NCBI GenBank assembly: GCA_025363495.1
Contig: JANYDR010000253.1
Location: forward strand, 1 to 34,747
DNA length: 34,747 bases
Source: Cyclobacteriaceae bacterium
GTDB taxonomy: Bacteria; Bacteroidota; Bacteroidia; Cytophagales; Cyclobacteriaceae
Reading direction: 5' to 3'
A program made the position numbers and the translations under genes. How positions within the stretch are numbered: the first letter of the stretch is position 1; every line of letters starts with the position of its first letter. Below, piece by piece: positions 1-7,005 of the stretch. Below the pieces are notes generated by a model that searched no databases, had not been told where the DNA came from, and saw nothing but the letters and a program-made list of their open reading frames with translations.

Positions 1-183
1 TTCTTTCGAAGCTTTTACAAGGTCTTCCAATGGAATGCTTGAGTAACACCATTGGCACACCGAGTGATTGATATTATTTTTTAAATCGTCAGGAAGAATA
101 TTCATGCCTTTTGCGATTCGAGGTAATCCCACTGAACTCACGGCTCCCACCGCGATTGTCCTGATTGCTTGTTTACGATTCAT
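1..183 (-). CDS. Hydroxypyruvate isomerase-like sugar isomerase, N-terminal fragment
   Basis: Only the first 61 codons lie in the window; the rest runs off the left edge. It starts at ATG (CAT at 181-183). The N-terminus MNRKQAIRTIAVGAVSSVG resembles an export signal, although the strict twin-arginine pair is absent (RK). The following NHSVCQWCYSSIPLEDL resembles the start of Bacteroidota TIM-barrel proteins of the hydroxypyruvate isomerase / xylose-isomerase-like family. Those proteins would be exported sugar or keto-acid isomerases. The assignment rests on this short stretch only; no active-site residue is in view. Too short for the ORF track. Confidence 0.6.
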   Translation of the reverse strand, partial: MNRKQAIRTIAVGAVSSVGLPRIAKGMNILPDDLKNNINHSVCQWCYSSIPLEDLVKASKE

Positions 184-260
184 AGTTCAATTTACCAATG
201 ATTAAATCATTCCACCAATTCGATCATATTATTGTGAACAATGTCACTTACCAACTCTTT

Positions 261-287
261 GCCTACTGCCCTTGCCTACTGCTTACT
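261..287. repeat. Degenerate heptad repeat (unit about GCCTACT)
   Basis: Four consecutive units read GCCTACT, GCCCTT (one base short), GCCTACT and GCTTACT. The array spans the stop codon of the amidohydrolase gene (276-278), so the last residues of that protein are encoded by it. It belongs with the other period-7 arrays seen near gene ends in this window. Confidence 0.6.
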
Positions 288-1553
288 TTCAGTCTCATCT
301 CTATAAATCACCCCATCCTTCATCACAAACTTTACTTTTCTTAGATCGGAAAGATTCTTCAAAGGATCTCCCTCAATCGCCATAAGATCTGCCTTCCATC
401 CCGGCCTTATCGCTCCGATTTCATTTTCCATATGGAGAGCTTTTGCATTGACAGTAGTGGCTGCTTTCAAAATGTCAATCGCTTTCATTCCACCATACTC
501 TGCCATAAGTTCCATTTCAAGGACATTCTCTCCGTGAGGAAAAACTCCTACATCACCGCCCATGCCAATCGTTACACCGGACTTTACTGCGATTGAAAAA
601 CTTTTCTTTTTCTGTTTTACAGTTGGAGTATCTTCTTCCTTACCTTTTTTCCATCCGCGATATCGCTGGGTTGCATCAACTGCTCCTATGGTTGGGAAAT
701 AAGTAACCTTATGTTCCTTCATCAGTTGTGCAATTTCTTCATCGAGAAAGTCCCCATGTTCAATGGTCTCTGCGCCTGCCAGTATCGCGCGACGAATAGC
801 TTCTTTACTTTTAGCATGACTGACAAAATATCTTCCGCTGCTACGTGCAACTTCATTGACAACTTTTAGTTCATCGAGGGTAAATGAAGGCTGATCTTCT
901 CCCTTAGGTCCCCATCTGTAATCCGCATATATTTTTATAAAGTCAGCTCCTTTGCCAATCTGATCCCGCACTACGCGAATAAGATTATCACCATCAGCGG
1001 GTTCAGCACCGAGCATGATTTCCATATCTGTATCATAACCCTTGGGACCGTAAGACCCGGTAGTGACAATTGCCCGGCCTGCCACAAGCATCCTTGGACC
1101 AGGAATAACTCCTTCATTGATGGCTCGTTTCAGCGCAACATCCGAGTAGCCGGCCCCTTCCGTTCCAAGGTCCCGAACCGTCGTAAAACCTGCAAAAAGC
1201 GTGTTTTTAGCATGAACTGTGGCCCGTGCGGTCCTGTAGGAATCCGATTCCTTCAGCACCTGTACGTCCCAGTCGGTAATGTTATAAGGGTATAAAAGCA
1301 GATGGGAATGTCCTTCAATAAGTCCTGGCAAAAGAGTGACGCCGGGCATTGAAATGACCTGAGTTTCCTTAGATGCTTTAATGGATTCCTTAGTTCCTGT
1401 CGAAGTAATTTTATCACCTTCTATTAACACTACCCAGCCGTCATGCATCTCCACTCCGTCGAAGACACGATCAGGTTGTAAAAGATAGGATGACTTTTGT
1501 TGTGCGTTTGCATATGAAACGCAAAGCAGCAAAATGAAAGAGAGGTATCGCAT
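276..1553 (-). CDS. Exported amidohydrolase family protein
   Basis: A 425-residue metal-dependent hydrolase of the amidohydrolase superfamily, in the imidazolonepropionase/prolidase-like group often found as secreted proteins in Bacteroidota. A signal peptide (MRYLSFILLLCVSYANAQQ) precedes the mature protein. Metal-site motifs are visible in order: GHSH (H82, H84), GADFIKIYAD with the lysine expected to be carboxylated, VSHAKS and ETIEHGDF with the middle histidines, and GMGGDVG with the late aspartate. The C-terminal GWKADLMAIEGDPL is the usual end of the composite beta domain. The substrate cannot be told from sequence; a dipeptide or cyclic amide is plausible. The stop codon lies inside a heptad repeat. 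The gene upstream on the same strand is scpA, 157 bp away. Confidence 0.85.
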   Translation of the reverse strand: MRYLSFILLLCVSYANAQQKSSYLLQPDRVFDGVEMHDGWVVLIEGDKITSTGTKESIKASKETQVISMPGVTLLPGLIEGHSHLLLYPYNITDWDVQVLKESDSYRTARATVHAKNTLFAGFTTVRDLGTEGAGYSDVALKRAINEGVIPGPRMLVAGRAIVTTGSYGPKGYDTDMEIMLGAEPADGDNLIRVVRDQIGKGADFIKIYADYRWGPKGEDQPSFTLDELKVVNEVARSSGRYFVSHAKSKEAIRRAILAGAETIEHGDFLDEEIAQLMKEHKVTYFPTIGAVDATQRYRGWKKGKEEDTPTVKQKKKSFSIAVKSGVTIGMGGDVGVFPHGENVLEMELMAEYGGMKAIDILKAATTVNAKALHMENEIGAIRPGWKADLMAIEGDPLKNLSDLRKVKFVMKDGVIYRDETESKQ

Positions 1554-1650
1554 GAGTCGATCTTTGAGAATGAAGATAGTGATGCTTAGTATTTATTCAA
1601 AGTAAATAAACTCACGTTTTATTAGCATCTACAAATACAGTGAATCGTAA

Positions 1651-1706
1651 TCAATGTCACTGATTACCGGTTACGGAATACTGATCACCTATTAACTGAT
1701 GCGGAA
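1651..1706. repeat. Degenerate heptad repeat (unit about TACTGAT)
   Basis: About seven or eight consecutive 7-base units can be laid out without a gap: TCAATGT, CACTGAT, TACCGGT, TACGGAA, TACTGAT, CACCTAT, TAACTGA, TGCGGAA. The array lies between the start of the amidohydrolase and the end of scpA and finishes 4 bases from the scpA stop. Confidence 0.6.
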
Positions 1707-1710
1707 AAAA

Positions 1711-2493
1711 TTACTCTTTAACAGGTTGACCTTCTGAGGTACTCTCAACCGAATCCTTAATCGTCACCCAAAAATTATTATAACCTTCTCCCAGTTGTAT
1801 TTCCAAACCGCCATTGGCGAGCATTTCCAGAATTGCCAAAAAGTTAAAGACCAATGCAACACGGGTTGGAGTGAGTTCCAGCATTTCTGTAAAAGACATC
1901 TGGCGTCTCCGTGTCAGCTCATTAAGGATATATTCTTTTTGACCTTCTACTGTATAAGGATATTGTACTACCTGGTGAACAGGACGGTTCTTTTCTTCAT
2001 CAAAACGTTTAATCACTTTCTCAAAAACCTGCATCAGTTTGTACAGATCCACATCCTGAAGTTCAGCTTCAACATTCACGCTTGCCGCCAGTGATTTTAG
2101 TTCCTTCATGATATTTCCGCGCTTTTCCTTTTGAAGCTCGTCACCTTCCATCTTTTGGAAGGAATCTATCACGGATTTGTACTTTTTGTACTCAAGTAAG
2201 TGTTTTATCAGCTCTTCCCGGGGATCGATTTCATTGCCCTGCTCATCCAATTGCGGCCTTGGAAGCAGCATTTTTGACTTAATCCGCATGAGGGTAGCTG
2301 CCACCAGAATAAACTCGCTTGCCAGCTCTACATTCAGGCTTTCAAGGTGGTGGAGGTAGTCAAGAAAATCGTTGGTAATCTTTGAGATAGGTATATCATA
2401 TATATCCAGTTCATCCCGCTCGATAAAAAAAAGTAGCAGATCGAAGGGACCTTTAAACAGGGGAAGTTTTACTTCAAAAGTTTCTTGTGTCAT
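1711..2493 (-). CDS. scpA: Segregation and condensation protein A
   Basis: ScpA is the kleisin subunit of the bacterial condensin SMC-ScpAB, which organises and helps segregate the chromosome. The N-terminus FEVKLPLFKGPFDLLLFFIE followed by DELDIYDIPISKITNDFLDYL is the family signature that binds the SMC neck. The C-terminal part (RRRQMSFTEMLELTPTRV...FLAILEMLANG) is the winged-helix segment that contacts the SMC head. The ORF track begins five codons earlier (MRCPI), but MTQETFEVKLP at 2493 matches family starts better. scpB is not adjacent. The gene is divergent from dxs, with a 170-bp shared upstream region. Confidence 0.93.
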   Translation of the reverse strand: MTQETFEVKLPLFKGPFDLLLFFIERDELDIYDIPISKITNDFLDYLHHLESLNVELASEFILVAATLMRIKSKMLLPRPQLDEQGNEIDPREELIKHLLEYKKYKSVIDSFQKMEGDELQKEKRGNIMKELKSLAASVNVEAELQDVDLYKLMQVFEKVIKRFDEEKNRPVHQVVQYPYTVEGQKEYILNELTRRRQMSFTEMLELTPTRVALVFNFLAILEMLANGGLEIQLGEGYNNFWVTIKDSVESTSEGQPVKE

Positions 2494-2532
2494 GATTGGG
2501 CACCGCATGTCGCCGTAGCTTTAGCGGAGGCG

Positions 2533-2540
2533 CAAAATTA
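2533..2540 (-). promoter_or_regulatory. Possible -7 element for scpA
   Basis: On the minus strand this reads TAATTTTG, an exact match to the Bacteroidota TAnnTTTG element, about 40 bases before the scpA start. No TTG sits at the ideal distance upstream, so the call is weak. Confidence 0.35.
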
Positions 2541-2579
2541 TTCAAATACCCGACAAAACCGGAATGAAATTCAAATCCG

Positions 2580-2587
2580 TAAATTTG
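2580..2587 (+). promoter_or_regulatory. Possible -7 element for dxs
   Basis: TAAATTTG matches TAnnTTTG and lies about 77 bases before the dxs ATG. There is no clear -33 TTG at the usual spacing. Confidence 0.3.
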
Positions 2588-2663
2588 AGTGAAATTTGAT
2601 CTTAAATCAGCCTAAACAGTTACCTTAAACCGTTGTTTGAGGATTATTACGAGTTAACAGACT

Positions 2664-4589
2664 ATGCTTATCACTCCTGGTAAACTTTTAGCCCAAATCA
2701 ATAGTCCCACAGACCTCAAGAAACTGAACCAAGCCCAATTGGTTCAGCTTTGTCAGGAATTAAGACAATTCATTATTGATAATGTCTCAATCTATGGTGG
2801 GCATTTCGGTGCGAGCCTTGGTGTAACGGAATTAACAGTCGCACTGCATTATGTTTTCAATGCACCTTATGATCAGATTGTTTGGGATGTAGGTCATCAG
2901 GCATATGGCCATAAAATTCTCACCGGTCGTAAAGAAGCATTTCATACCAATCGTATTTATAAAGGCATCTCAGGTTTCCCAAAAAGAAATGAAAGTGTAT
3001 ACGACGCCTTTGGTGTTGGACATTCATCAACATCAGTGTCAGCGGCATTGGGAATGGCCGCTGCATCCAAATATCTTAAGCTGGAAGATAAGCAGCATGT
3101 TGCAGTCATTGGTGATGGCGCCTTGACGGGTGGAATTGCATTTGAAGGGTTGAACAACGCTGGCGTATCAGATGCAAATCTTCTGATTATTCTCAATGAC
3201 AATTGCATGTCAATTGATCCAAACGTTGGGGCATTAAAAGATTACCTGACGGATATCACAACTTCTAAAACCTATAATCGGTTCAAAGATGATGTCTGGA
3301 ATTTATTGGGTAAGTTTTCGAAGTTTGGTAAGAGCGCTCAGGAAATTGCGTCAAAGGTTGATACAGCAATTAAAGCTGCGCTGCTTAGTCAGAGTAACTT
3401 ATTTGAGTCATTGAATCTCCGCTATTTCGGTCCCGTGGATGGACACGACGTAGACCACCTTGTAGCAGTTCTTAATGACCTTAAAAATATAAAAGGCCCA
3501 AAGATCCTTCATTGCGTGACAGTGAAGGGAAAGGGCTATTTACCAGCTGAAAACGGCAATAAAACCACCTGGCATTCTCCCGGTACTTTTGACAAGATCA
3601 CTGGGGAAATACATAAAAAGGTTTACGAAAACCCGCAGCCTCCTAAATATCAGGATGTATTTGGAAATACCCTGGTGGAGTTGGCCAAGGTCAATGACAA
3701 AATCATCGGCATTACACCCGCGATGCCGTCAGGTTCATCTCTTAACATTATGATGAAAGAAATGCCTGATCGTGCATTCGATGTGGGCATTGCCGAGCAG
3801 CATGCTGTTACCTTTTCCGCCGGGCTTGCAACACAGGGACTGATTCCATTCTGCAACATTTATAGTTCGTTCATGCAGCGTGCTTATGACCAGGTAGTGC
3901 ATGATGTTTGTATTCAAAATCTACCGGTAAACTTTTGTCTTGACAGGGCAGGCTTTGCAGGGTCTGATGGACCGACGCATCATGGAGCATATGACCTTGC
4001 CTTCTTCCGTTGCCTTCCAAATATGATTGTGTCAGCGCCGATGAACGAGTCAGAGTTGCGCAATCTTATGTATACTGCGCAGCTTCCCCGAAATGAGAAA
4101 TCATTTTCCATTCGTTATCCAAGAGGACAGGGAGTGCTTCAGGAGTGGCGTACCCCATTTGAGAAAATAGAAATTGGCACGGGTAGAAAAATACGTGACG
4201 GTGAAGAGTTGGCGATTCTAACCATCGGGCATATAGGAAACTATGCTGTGGAGGTGTGTGAAAAACTTGAACTTCAGGGAATCCATGTTGCTCATTATGA
4301 TATGAGATTCGTTAAGCCACTCGATGAAAAACTGCTCCACGAAATTTTTTCCAAGTACAAAAAAATCATCACCATAGAAGATGGATGTATTCAGGGAGGA
4401 TTCGGCAGCGCAGTACTTGAGTTTATGGCTGATAATTCCTACTTAGCAGAGATTCGCCGGCTTGGAATACCAGATGATGTGATTGAGCATGGTGAACAGC
4501 TTGAACTTCACAATGAATGTGGCTTTGGACCAACAGGTATTCAGCAGGCCGTAATATCGATGCTGGAGCCTGTTTCGAAAATGGCTTAG
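2664..4589 (+). CDS. dxs: 1-deoxy-D-xylulose-5-phosphate synthase
   Basis: The first enzyme of the MEP isoprenoid pathway: a thiamine-diphosphate enzyme joining pyruvate and glyceraldehyde 3-phosphate. At 641 residues it is full length. Visible motifs are IYGGHFGASLGVTELTVALH, the ThDP/Mg motif GDGALTGGIAFEGLNNAG continued by NDNCMSIDPNVGAL, the catalytic-glutamate segment DVGIAEQHAVTFSAGLA, and DRAGFAGSDGPTHHGAYD in the pyrimidine-binding domain. The C-terminal transketolase domain ends with LHNECGFGPTGI. It is followed one base after its stop by an alpha/beta hydrolase gene, so the two are probably co-transcribed. Confidence 0.97.
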   Translation: MLITPGKLLAQINSPTDLKKLNQAQLVQLCQELRQFIIDNVSIYGGHFGASLGVTELTVALHYVFNAPYDQIVWDVGHQAYGHKILTGRKEAFHTNRIYKGISGFPKRNESVYDAFGVGHSSTSVSAALGMAAASKYLKLEDKQHVAVIGDGALTGGIAFEGLNNAGVSDANLLIILNDNCMSIDPNVGALKDYLTDITTSKTYNRFKDDVWNLLGKFSKFGKSAQEIASKVDTAIKAALLSQSNLFESLNLRYFGPVDGHDVDHLVAVLNDLKNIKGPKILHCVTVKGKGYLPAENGNKTTWHSPGTFDKITGEIHKKVYENPQPPKYQDVFGNTLVELAKVNDKIIGITPAMPSGSSLNIMMKEMPDRAFDVGIAEQHAVTFSAGLATQGLIPFCNIYSSFMQRAYDQVVHDVCIQNLPVNFCLDRAGFAGSDGPTHHGAYDLAFFRCLPNMIVSAPMNESELRNLMYTAQLPRNEKSFSIRYPRGQGVLQEWRTPFEKIEIGTGRKIRDGEELAILTIGHIGNYAVEVCEKLELQGIHVAHYDMRFVKPLDEKLLHEIFSKYKKIITIEDGCIQGGFGSAVLEFMADNSYLAEIRRLGIPDDVIEHGEQLELHNECGFGPTGIQQAVISMLEPVSKMA

Positions 4590-4590
4590 A

Positions 4591-5361
4591 ATGTCTCCAC
4601 TTTTTTTTCAGGAACAAGGAAGCGGCCCACCGGTAGTATTTATTCATGGGTTTTGTGAAACGCACGAAATCTGGAAAGATTTTATAAAGCCATTTGTAGC
4701 TTCTTATCGCGTCATCAGAATGGACCTTCCGGGCTTTGGCAGTTCCGAATTATTACCAACTCCATTTACCATTGATGAAGTTGGCGAGTCAGTAGCTCAA
4801 ACATTGAATCAACTTAGAATTGATCAGGCCCATGTTATTGGTCACTCATTGGGAGGATATGTTGCTCTTGCTTTGTTGGAAAATCATCCCATGCTTATAA
4901 AGGGGCTTACATTGTTTCATTCATCCGCCTTTGCCGACTCTAAGGAAAAAAAAGAAAATCGTAACAAGATTATAGAATCAGTCAGTAAATATGGGACACA
5001 GCCATTTATTGATACGTTTGTTCCAGGCCTGTTCTTTAACAAAATGAATTCAGCAATTCCACAGGTTTATAAGATAGCGTCACAATCTGGTAAAGACTGC
5101 ATAATAAATTATACGATTGCGATGCGTGATCGACCCGACCGGCAGAAATTGTGGACAAAAAATGAAATTTCTAAGTTACTTATTGCCGGGATTGAGGATA
5201 CATCCATTCCCATTCATATTTCGCGTGAATTAGCGGAAATTGGAAGGAATTTGAAGTTCAATGAGTTGGAGAAAACGGGCCATATGGGCTTTTTTGAGGC
5301 CGAAAAGGAATGCCAGTTGGCTATTACGAGATTTACCGATGAATTATTTTCCAATAATTAG
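4591..5361 (+). CDS. Alpha/beta hydrolase
   Basis: A 256-residue cytoplasmic alpha/beta-hydrolase-fold protein. FIHGFCETHEIW provides the oxyanion HG motif. GHSLGGY is the nucleophile elbow (S86). GIEDTSIP holds the likely catalytic Asp and EKTGHMGFFE the catalytic His, so the triad is complete. The fold covers esterases, C-C hydrolases and haloperoxidase-like enzymes, and the substrate cannot be read from sequence. The ATG begins one base after the dxs stop, showing translational coupling. The link to isoprenoid metabolism is only positional. Confidence 0.85.
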   Translation: MSPLFFQEQGSGPPVVFIHGFCETHEIWKDFIKPFVASYRVIRMDLPGFGSSELLPTPFTIDEVGESVAQTLNQLRIDQAHVIGHSLGGYVALALLENHPMLIKGLTLFHSSAFADSKEKKENRNKIIESVSKYGTQPFIDTFVPGLFFNKMNSAIPQVYKIASQSGKDCIINYTIAMRDRPDRQKLWTKNEISKLLIAGIEDTSIPIHISRELAEIGRNLKFNELEKTGHMGFFEAEKECQLAITRFTDELFSNN

Positions 5362-5446
5362 ATTAAATTTTCGCTTGCATTGGAATTTTTCACGTAATCA
5401 CGCTAAATTGGTGATTCAATTGGCCTCTGTAAGAAATAGGCAGGAA

Positions 5447-5476
5447 TTGAAGTAATTGAGAGAGTTTTTATATTTG
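5447..5476 (+). promoter_or_regulatory. Bacteroidota-type promoter
   Basis: TTG at 5447-5449, a 19-base spacer, then TATATTTG at 5469-5476 match the TTG / TAnnTTTG consensus. The start codon of the downstream membrane protein follows 32 bases later. Confidence 0.55.
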
Positions 5477-5508
5477 TTCTGATTATAAACTGAAAACACT
5501 AAAACACC

Positions 5509-6258
5509 ATGGCTGAAGCTGTAAGTCGTTACGCATCCTGGAATGAAATGGCCCATAACCTTGCCTATGTGTGCTGGGCGCTCGGCATTTTAATTGTGCT
5601 GGGATACCTTGTCAGGTTATCCACGGTCCCTGACAGTAAAGACAAATACGACTTCATCAATAGGTATGAGGTTAATTTTCTTTGGTATGGAAGTCTTGTA
5701 TTGATCCTTGGAGCTTGTTTCTTTTTTAATGGAAACATCGTTGAGCTCACAGTTATCCACCTTTTCGTACGTGGATTCCTTACTGCAATGCTTGGAATTA
5801 TTGCAGCACTAATCGTGCAGAACCTGTTGAAATTCTATTATCCCTTCTTTATTGAGAAGCGTCTTAAAGTTCTTCGCTACAGGCCAAGAATTTCTCCAAA
5901 AACAGGTAAGCCAATGAAATTGCTGAGTGAAGAAGAGGAAGACGTTCACCTCGATGAAGGTATGCAGGCTGAAGAGAATCTTTATTCAGTTGACTACGAC
6001 GTTTGGAAAGACGAAGAAACAGGATTCATCAAGATTGAAAAATACGCTGGTCACCTCCACGCTATTCAGTGTCCTGAGTGTAACTACCAGACATTTAAAG
6101 TAATGCGCGAGGAAATTATCAAGCAGCCTACTGAACTTGAAGAAGGTGAATTAATCAAGCATTATCAGTGCAGCTATTGCGGCTATAAAGCCCGTAAGAA
6201 TGTCGTGTTGAAACAACAGGTCAAGACTCCGGAAGCAGCTACTGCTACACCAGCCTAA
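5509..6258 (+). CDS. Membrane protein with C-terminal zinc ribbon, function unknown
   Basis: A 249-residue protein that I do not recognise as a named family. The N-terminal half has about three hydrophobic segments (AYVCWALGILIVLGYLV, FLWYGSLVLILGACFFF, and GFLTAMLGIIAALIV). A basic stretch and an acidic linker (LLSEEEEDVHLDEG) follow. The C-terminal part carries two CxxC knuckles about 35 residues apart, CPEC and CSYC, with the GYK that often ends rubredoxin-like zinc ribbons. The ribbon is expected to face the cytoplasm, but topology is not certain. The gene has its own promoter-like sequence and is closed by a strong hairpin, so it looks monocistronic. Confidence 0.75.
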   Translation: MAEAVSRYASWNEMAHNLAYVCWALGILIVLGYLVRLSTVPDSKDKYDFINRYEVNFLWYGSLVLILGACFFFNGNIVELTVIHLFVRGFLTAMLGIIAALIVQNLLKFYYPFFIEKRLKVLRYRPRISPKTGKPMKLLSEEEEDVHLDEGMQAEENLYSVDYDVWKDEETGFIKIEKYAGHLHAIQCPECNYQTFKVMREEIIKQPTELEEGELIKHYQCSYCGYKARKNVVLKQQVKTPEAATATPA

Positions 6259-6278
6259 TCCTAATAAGTTATAATTTG

Positions 6279-6316
6279 AAAGCTCCCTCTGATTTAGAGG
6301 GAGCTTTTTGTTTTTA
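6279..6316 (+). terminator. Rho-independent terminator
   Basis: The perfect 10-bp stem AGCTCCCTCT / AGAGGGAGCT has a 5-base loop (GATTT) and is followed by TTTTTGTTTTT. It comes 22 bases after the stop of the zinc-ribbon membrane protein. The A/T flanks extend the stem further. Confidence 0.85.
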
Positions 6317-6336
6317 GACTTCTTTTATAAGAGTGA

Positions 6337-6585
6337 TTAAGACAGAGAGAGCTTTATCTGATCGGCATAAAAATTCATCCTACTGTGACGTGTGTCCAGG
6401 GGAATAATTTTTTCAATGAGATCTTTCTTATGATTGTAGAAGACTTCGAGATAGAAATTTCCCAACAGGTAAAGATTCACCTTGTATCCATAATAGCGAA
6501 TACTCATAACGCAAGAGCCATGCTCATATAACAATCCGATTTGTTTATGGAGTGAATGAAGCCGGAAGTCGTTATAAGTAATCAC
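6337..6585 (-). CDS. Small conserved-looking protein of unknown function
   Basis: An 82-residue protein without signal peptide or membrane segment. The start is GTG (MITYNDFRLH); the next in-frame ATG would remove the first 26 residues. The sequence is rich in Tyr and Phe (YYGYKVNLYLLGNFYLEVFYNHK) and ends NFYADQIKLSLS. Its balanced composition and the absence of any competing ORF suggest real coding. It resembles short hypothetical proteins of Cytophagales that I recall, but I can assign no function. It converges on the zinc-ribbon gene terminator. Confidence 0.6.
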   Translation of the reverse strand: MITYNDFRLHSLHKQIGLLYEHGSCVMSIRYYGYKVNLYLLGNFYLEVFYNHKKDLIEKIIPLDTRHSRMNFYADQIKLSLS

Positions 6586-6823
6586 AAACTAAATTTATCA
6601 AAAAGTATTTCGATGATCAATGATTGATCAGCTTAACTTGAGAGGATTTTTTTGTCGACTTTGGGTCTTATAACCTCTTCCATTTCAGCGTCGCCTGGAT
6701 ACACTCAATATATTCAACCAAGGCCTGTCGTCCTGAGGCTATAGCGTCATAGCAAAAAGCCCTGACCCATATAAATTGGGTTTATAATGATGAATTACCA
6801 GAAATGGAAGGTTAAAATGAATG
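6586..6823. other. Intergenic stretch with a possible coding remnant
   Basis: No intact gene is visible. On the minus strand an open stretch of about 35 codons (roughly 6668-6775) reads like protein (WVRAFCYDAIASGRQALVEY, then IECIQATLKWKRL) but has no start codon and a stop just upstream. It could be a degraded gene end. A short GATGATCAATGATTGATCA repetitive patch lies at about 6612-6630. Confidence 0.3.
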
Positions 6824-6854
6824 TTTGCAAAATCCTTGGCCCTACCTACCTTTG
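6824..6854 (+). promoter_or_regulatory. Promoter of tRNA-His
   Basis: TTTG at 6824-6827, a 19-base spacer and TACCTTTG at 6847-6854 match the Bacteroidota consensus closely. The tRNA starts 12 bases downstream. Confidence 0.7.
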
Positions 6855-6865
6855 CATCCCAATAC

Positions 6866-6940
6866 GGTGGATGTAGTTCAGCTGGTTAGAACATCAGATT
6901 GTGATTCTGAGGGTCGTGGGTTCGAACCCCATCATTCACC
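6866..6940 (+). tRNA. tRNA-His (GTG anticodon)
   Basis: A full cloverleaf can be drawn: acceptor GTGGATG / CATTCAC, D arm GTTC...GAAC, anticodon stem TCAGA / TCTGA with loop TTGTGAT (anticodon GTG at 6901-6903), and T arm GTGGG-TTCGAAC-CCCAT. The extra G at -1 (6866) facing C73 is the identity mark of tRNA-His. CCA is not fully encoded (CCAG follows), so it is probably added after transcription. Confidence 0.96.
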
Positions 6941-6949
6941 CAGGCATAA

Positions 6950-6973
6950 GGCCCCAAATTTAGATTTGGGGCC
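6950..6973 (+). terminator. Hairpin after tRNA-His
   Basis: The perfect 10-bp inverted repeat GGCCCCAAAT / ATTTGGGGCC has a 4-base loop (TTAG) and starts 9 bases after the tRNA. No U-run follows, so it may be a processing or stability hairpin, or a weak terminator between the convergent tRNA and pyrC. Confidence 0.5.
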
Positions 6974-7005
6974 ACAATGGCCGAAGCCGTGGGTTAGTTA
7001 AATGA

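Noticed and set aside
5261-5455. 64-residue ORF overlapping the end of the alpha/beta hydrolase
   Set aside because: It is mostly a frame-shifted reading of the hydrolase C-terminus, and the remainder has no protein-like pattern.
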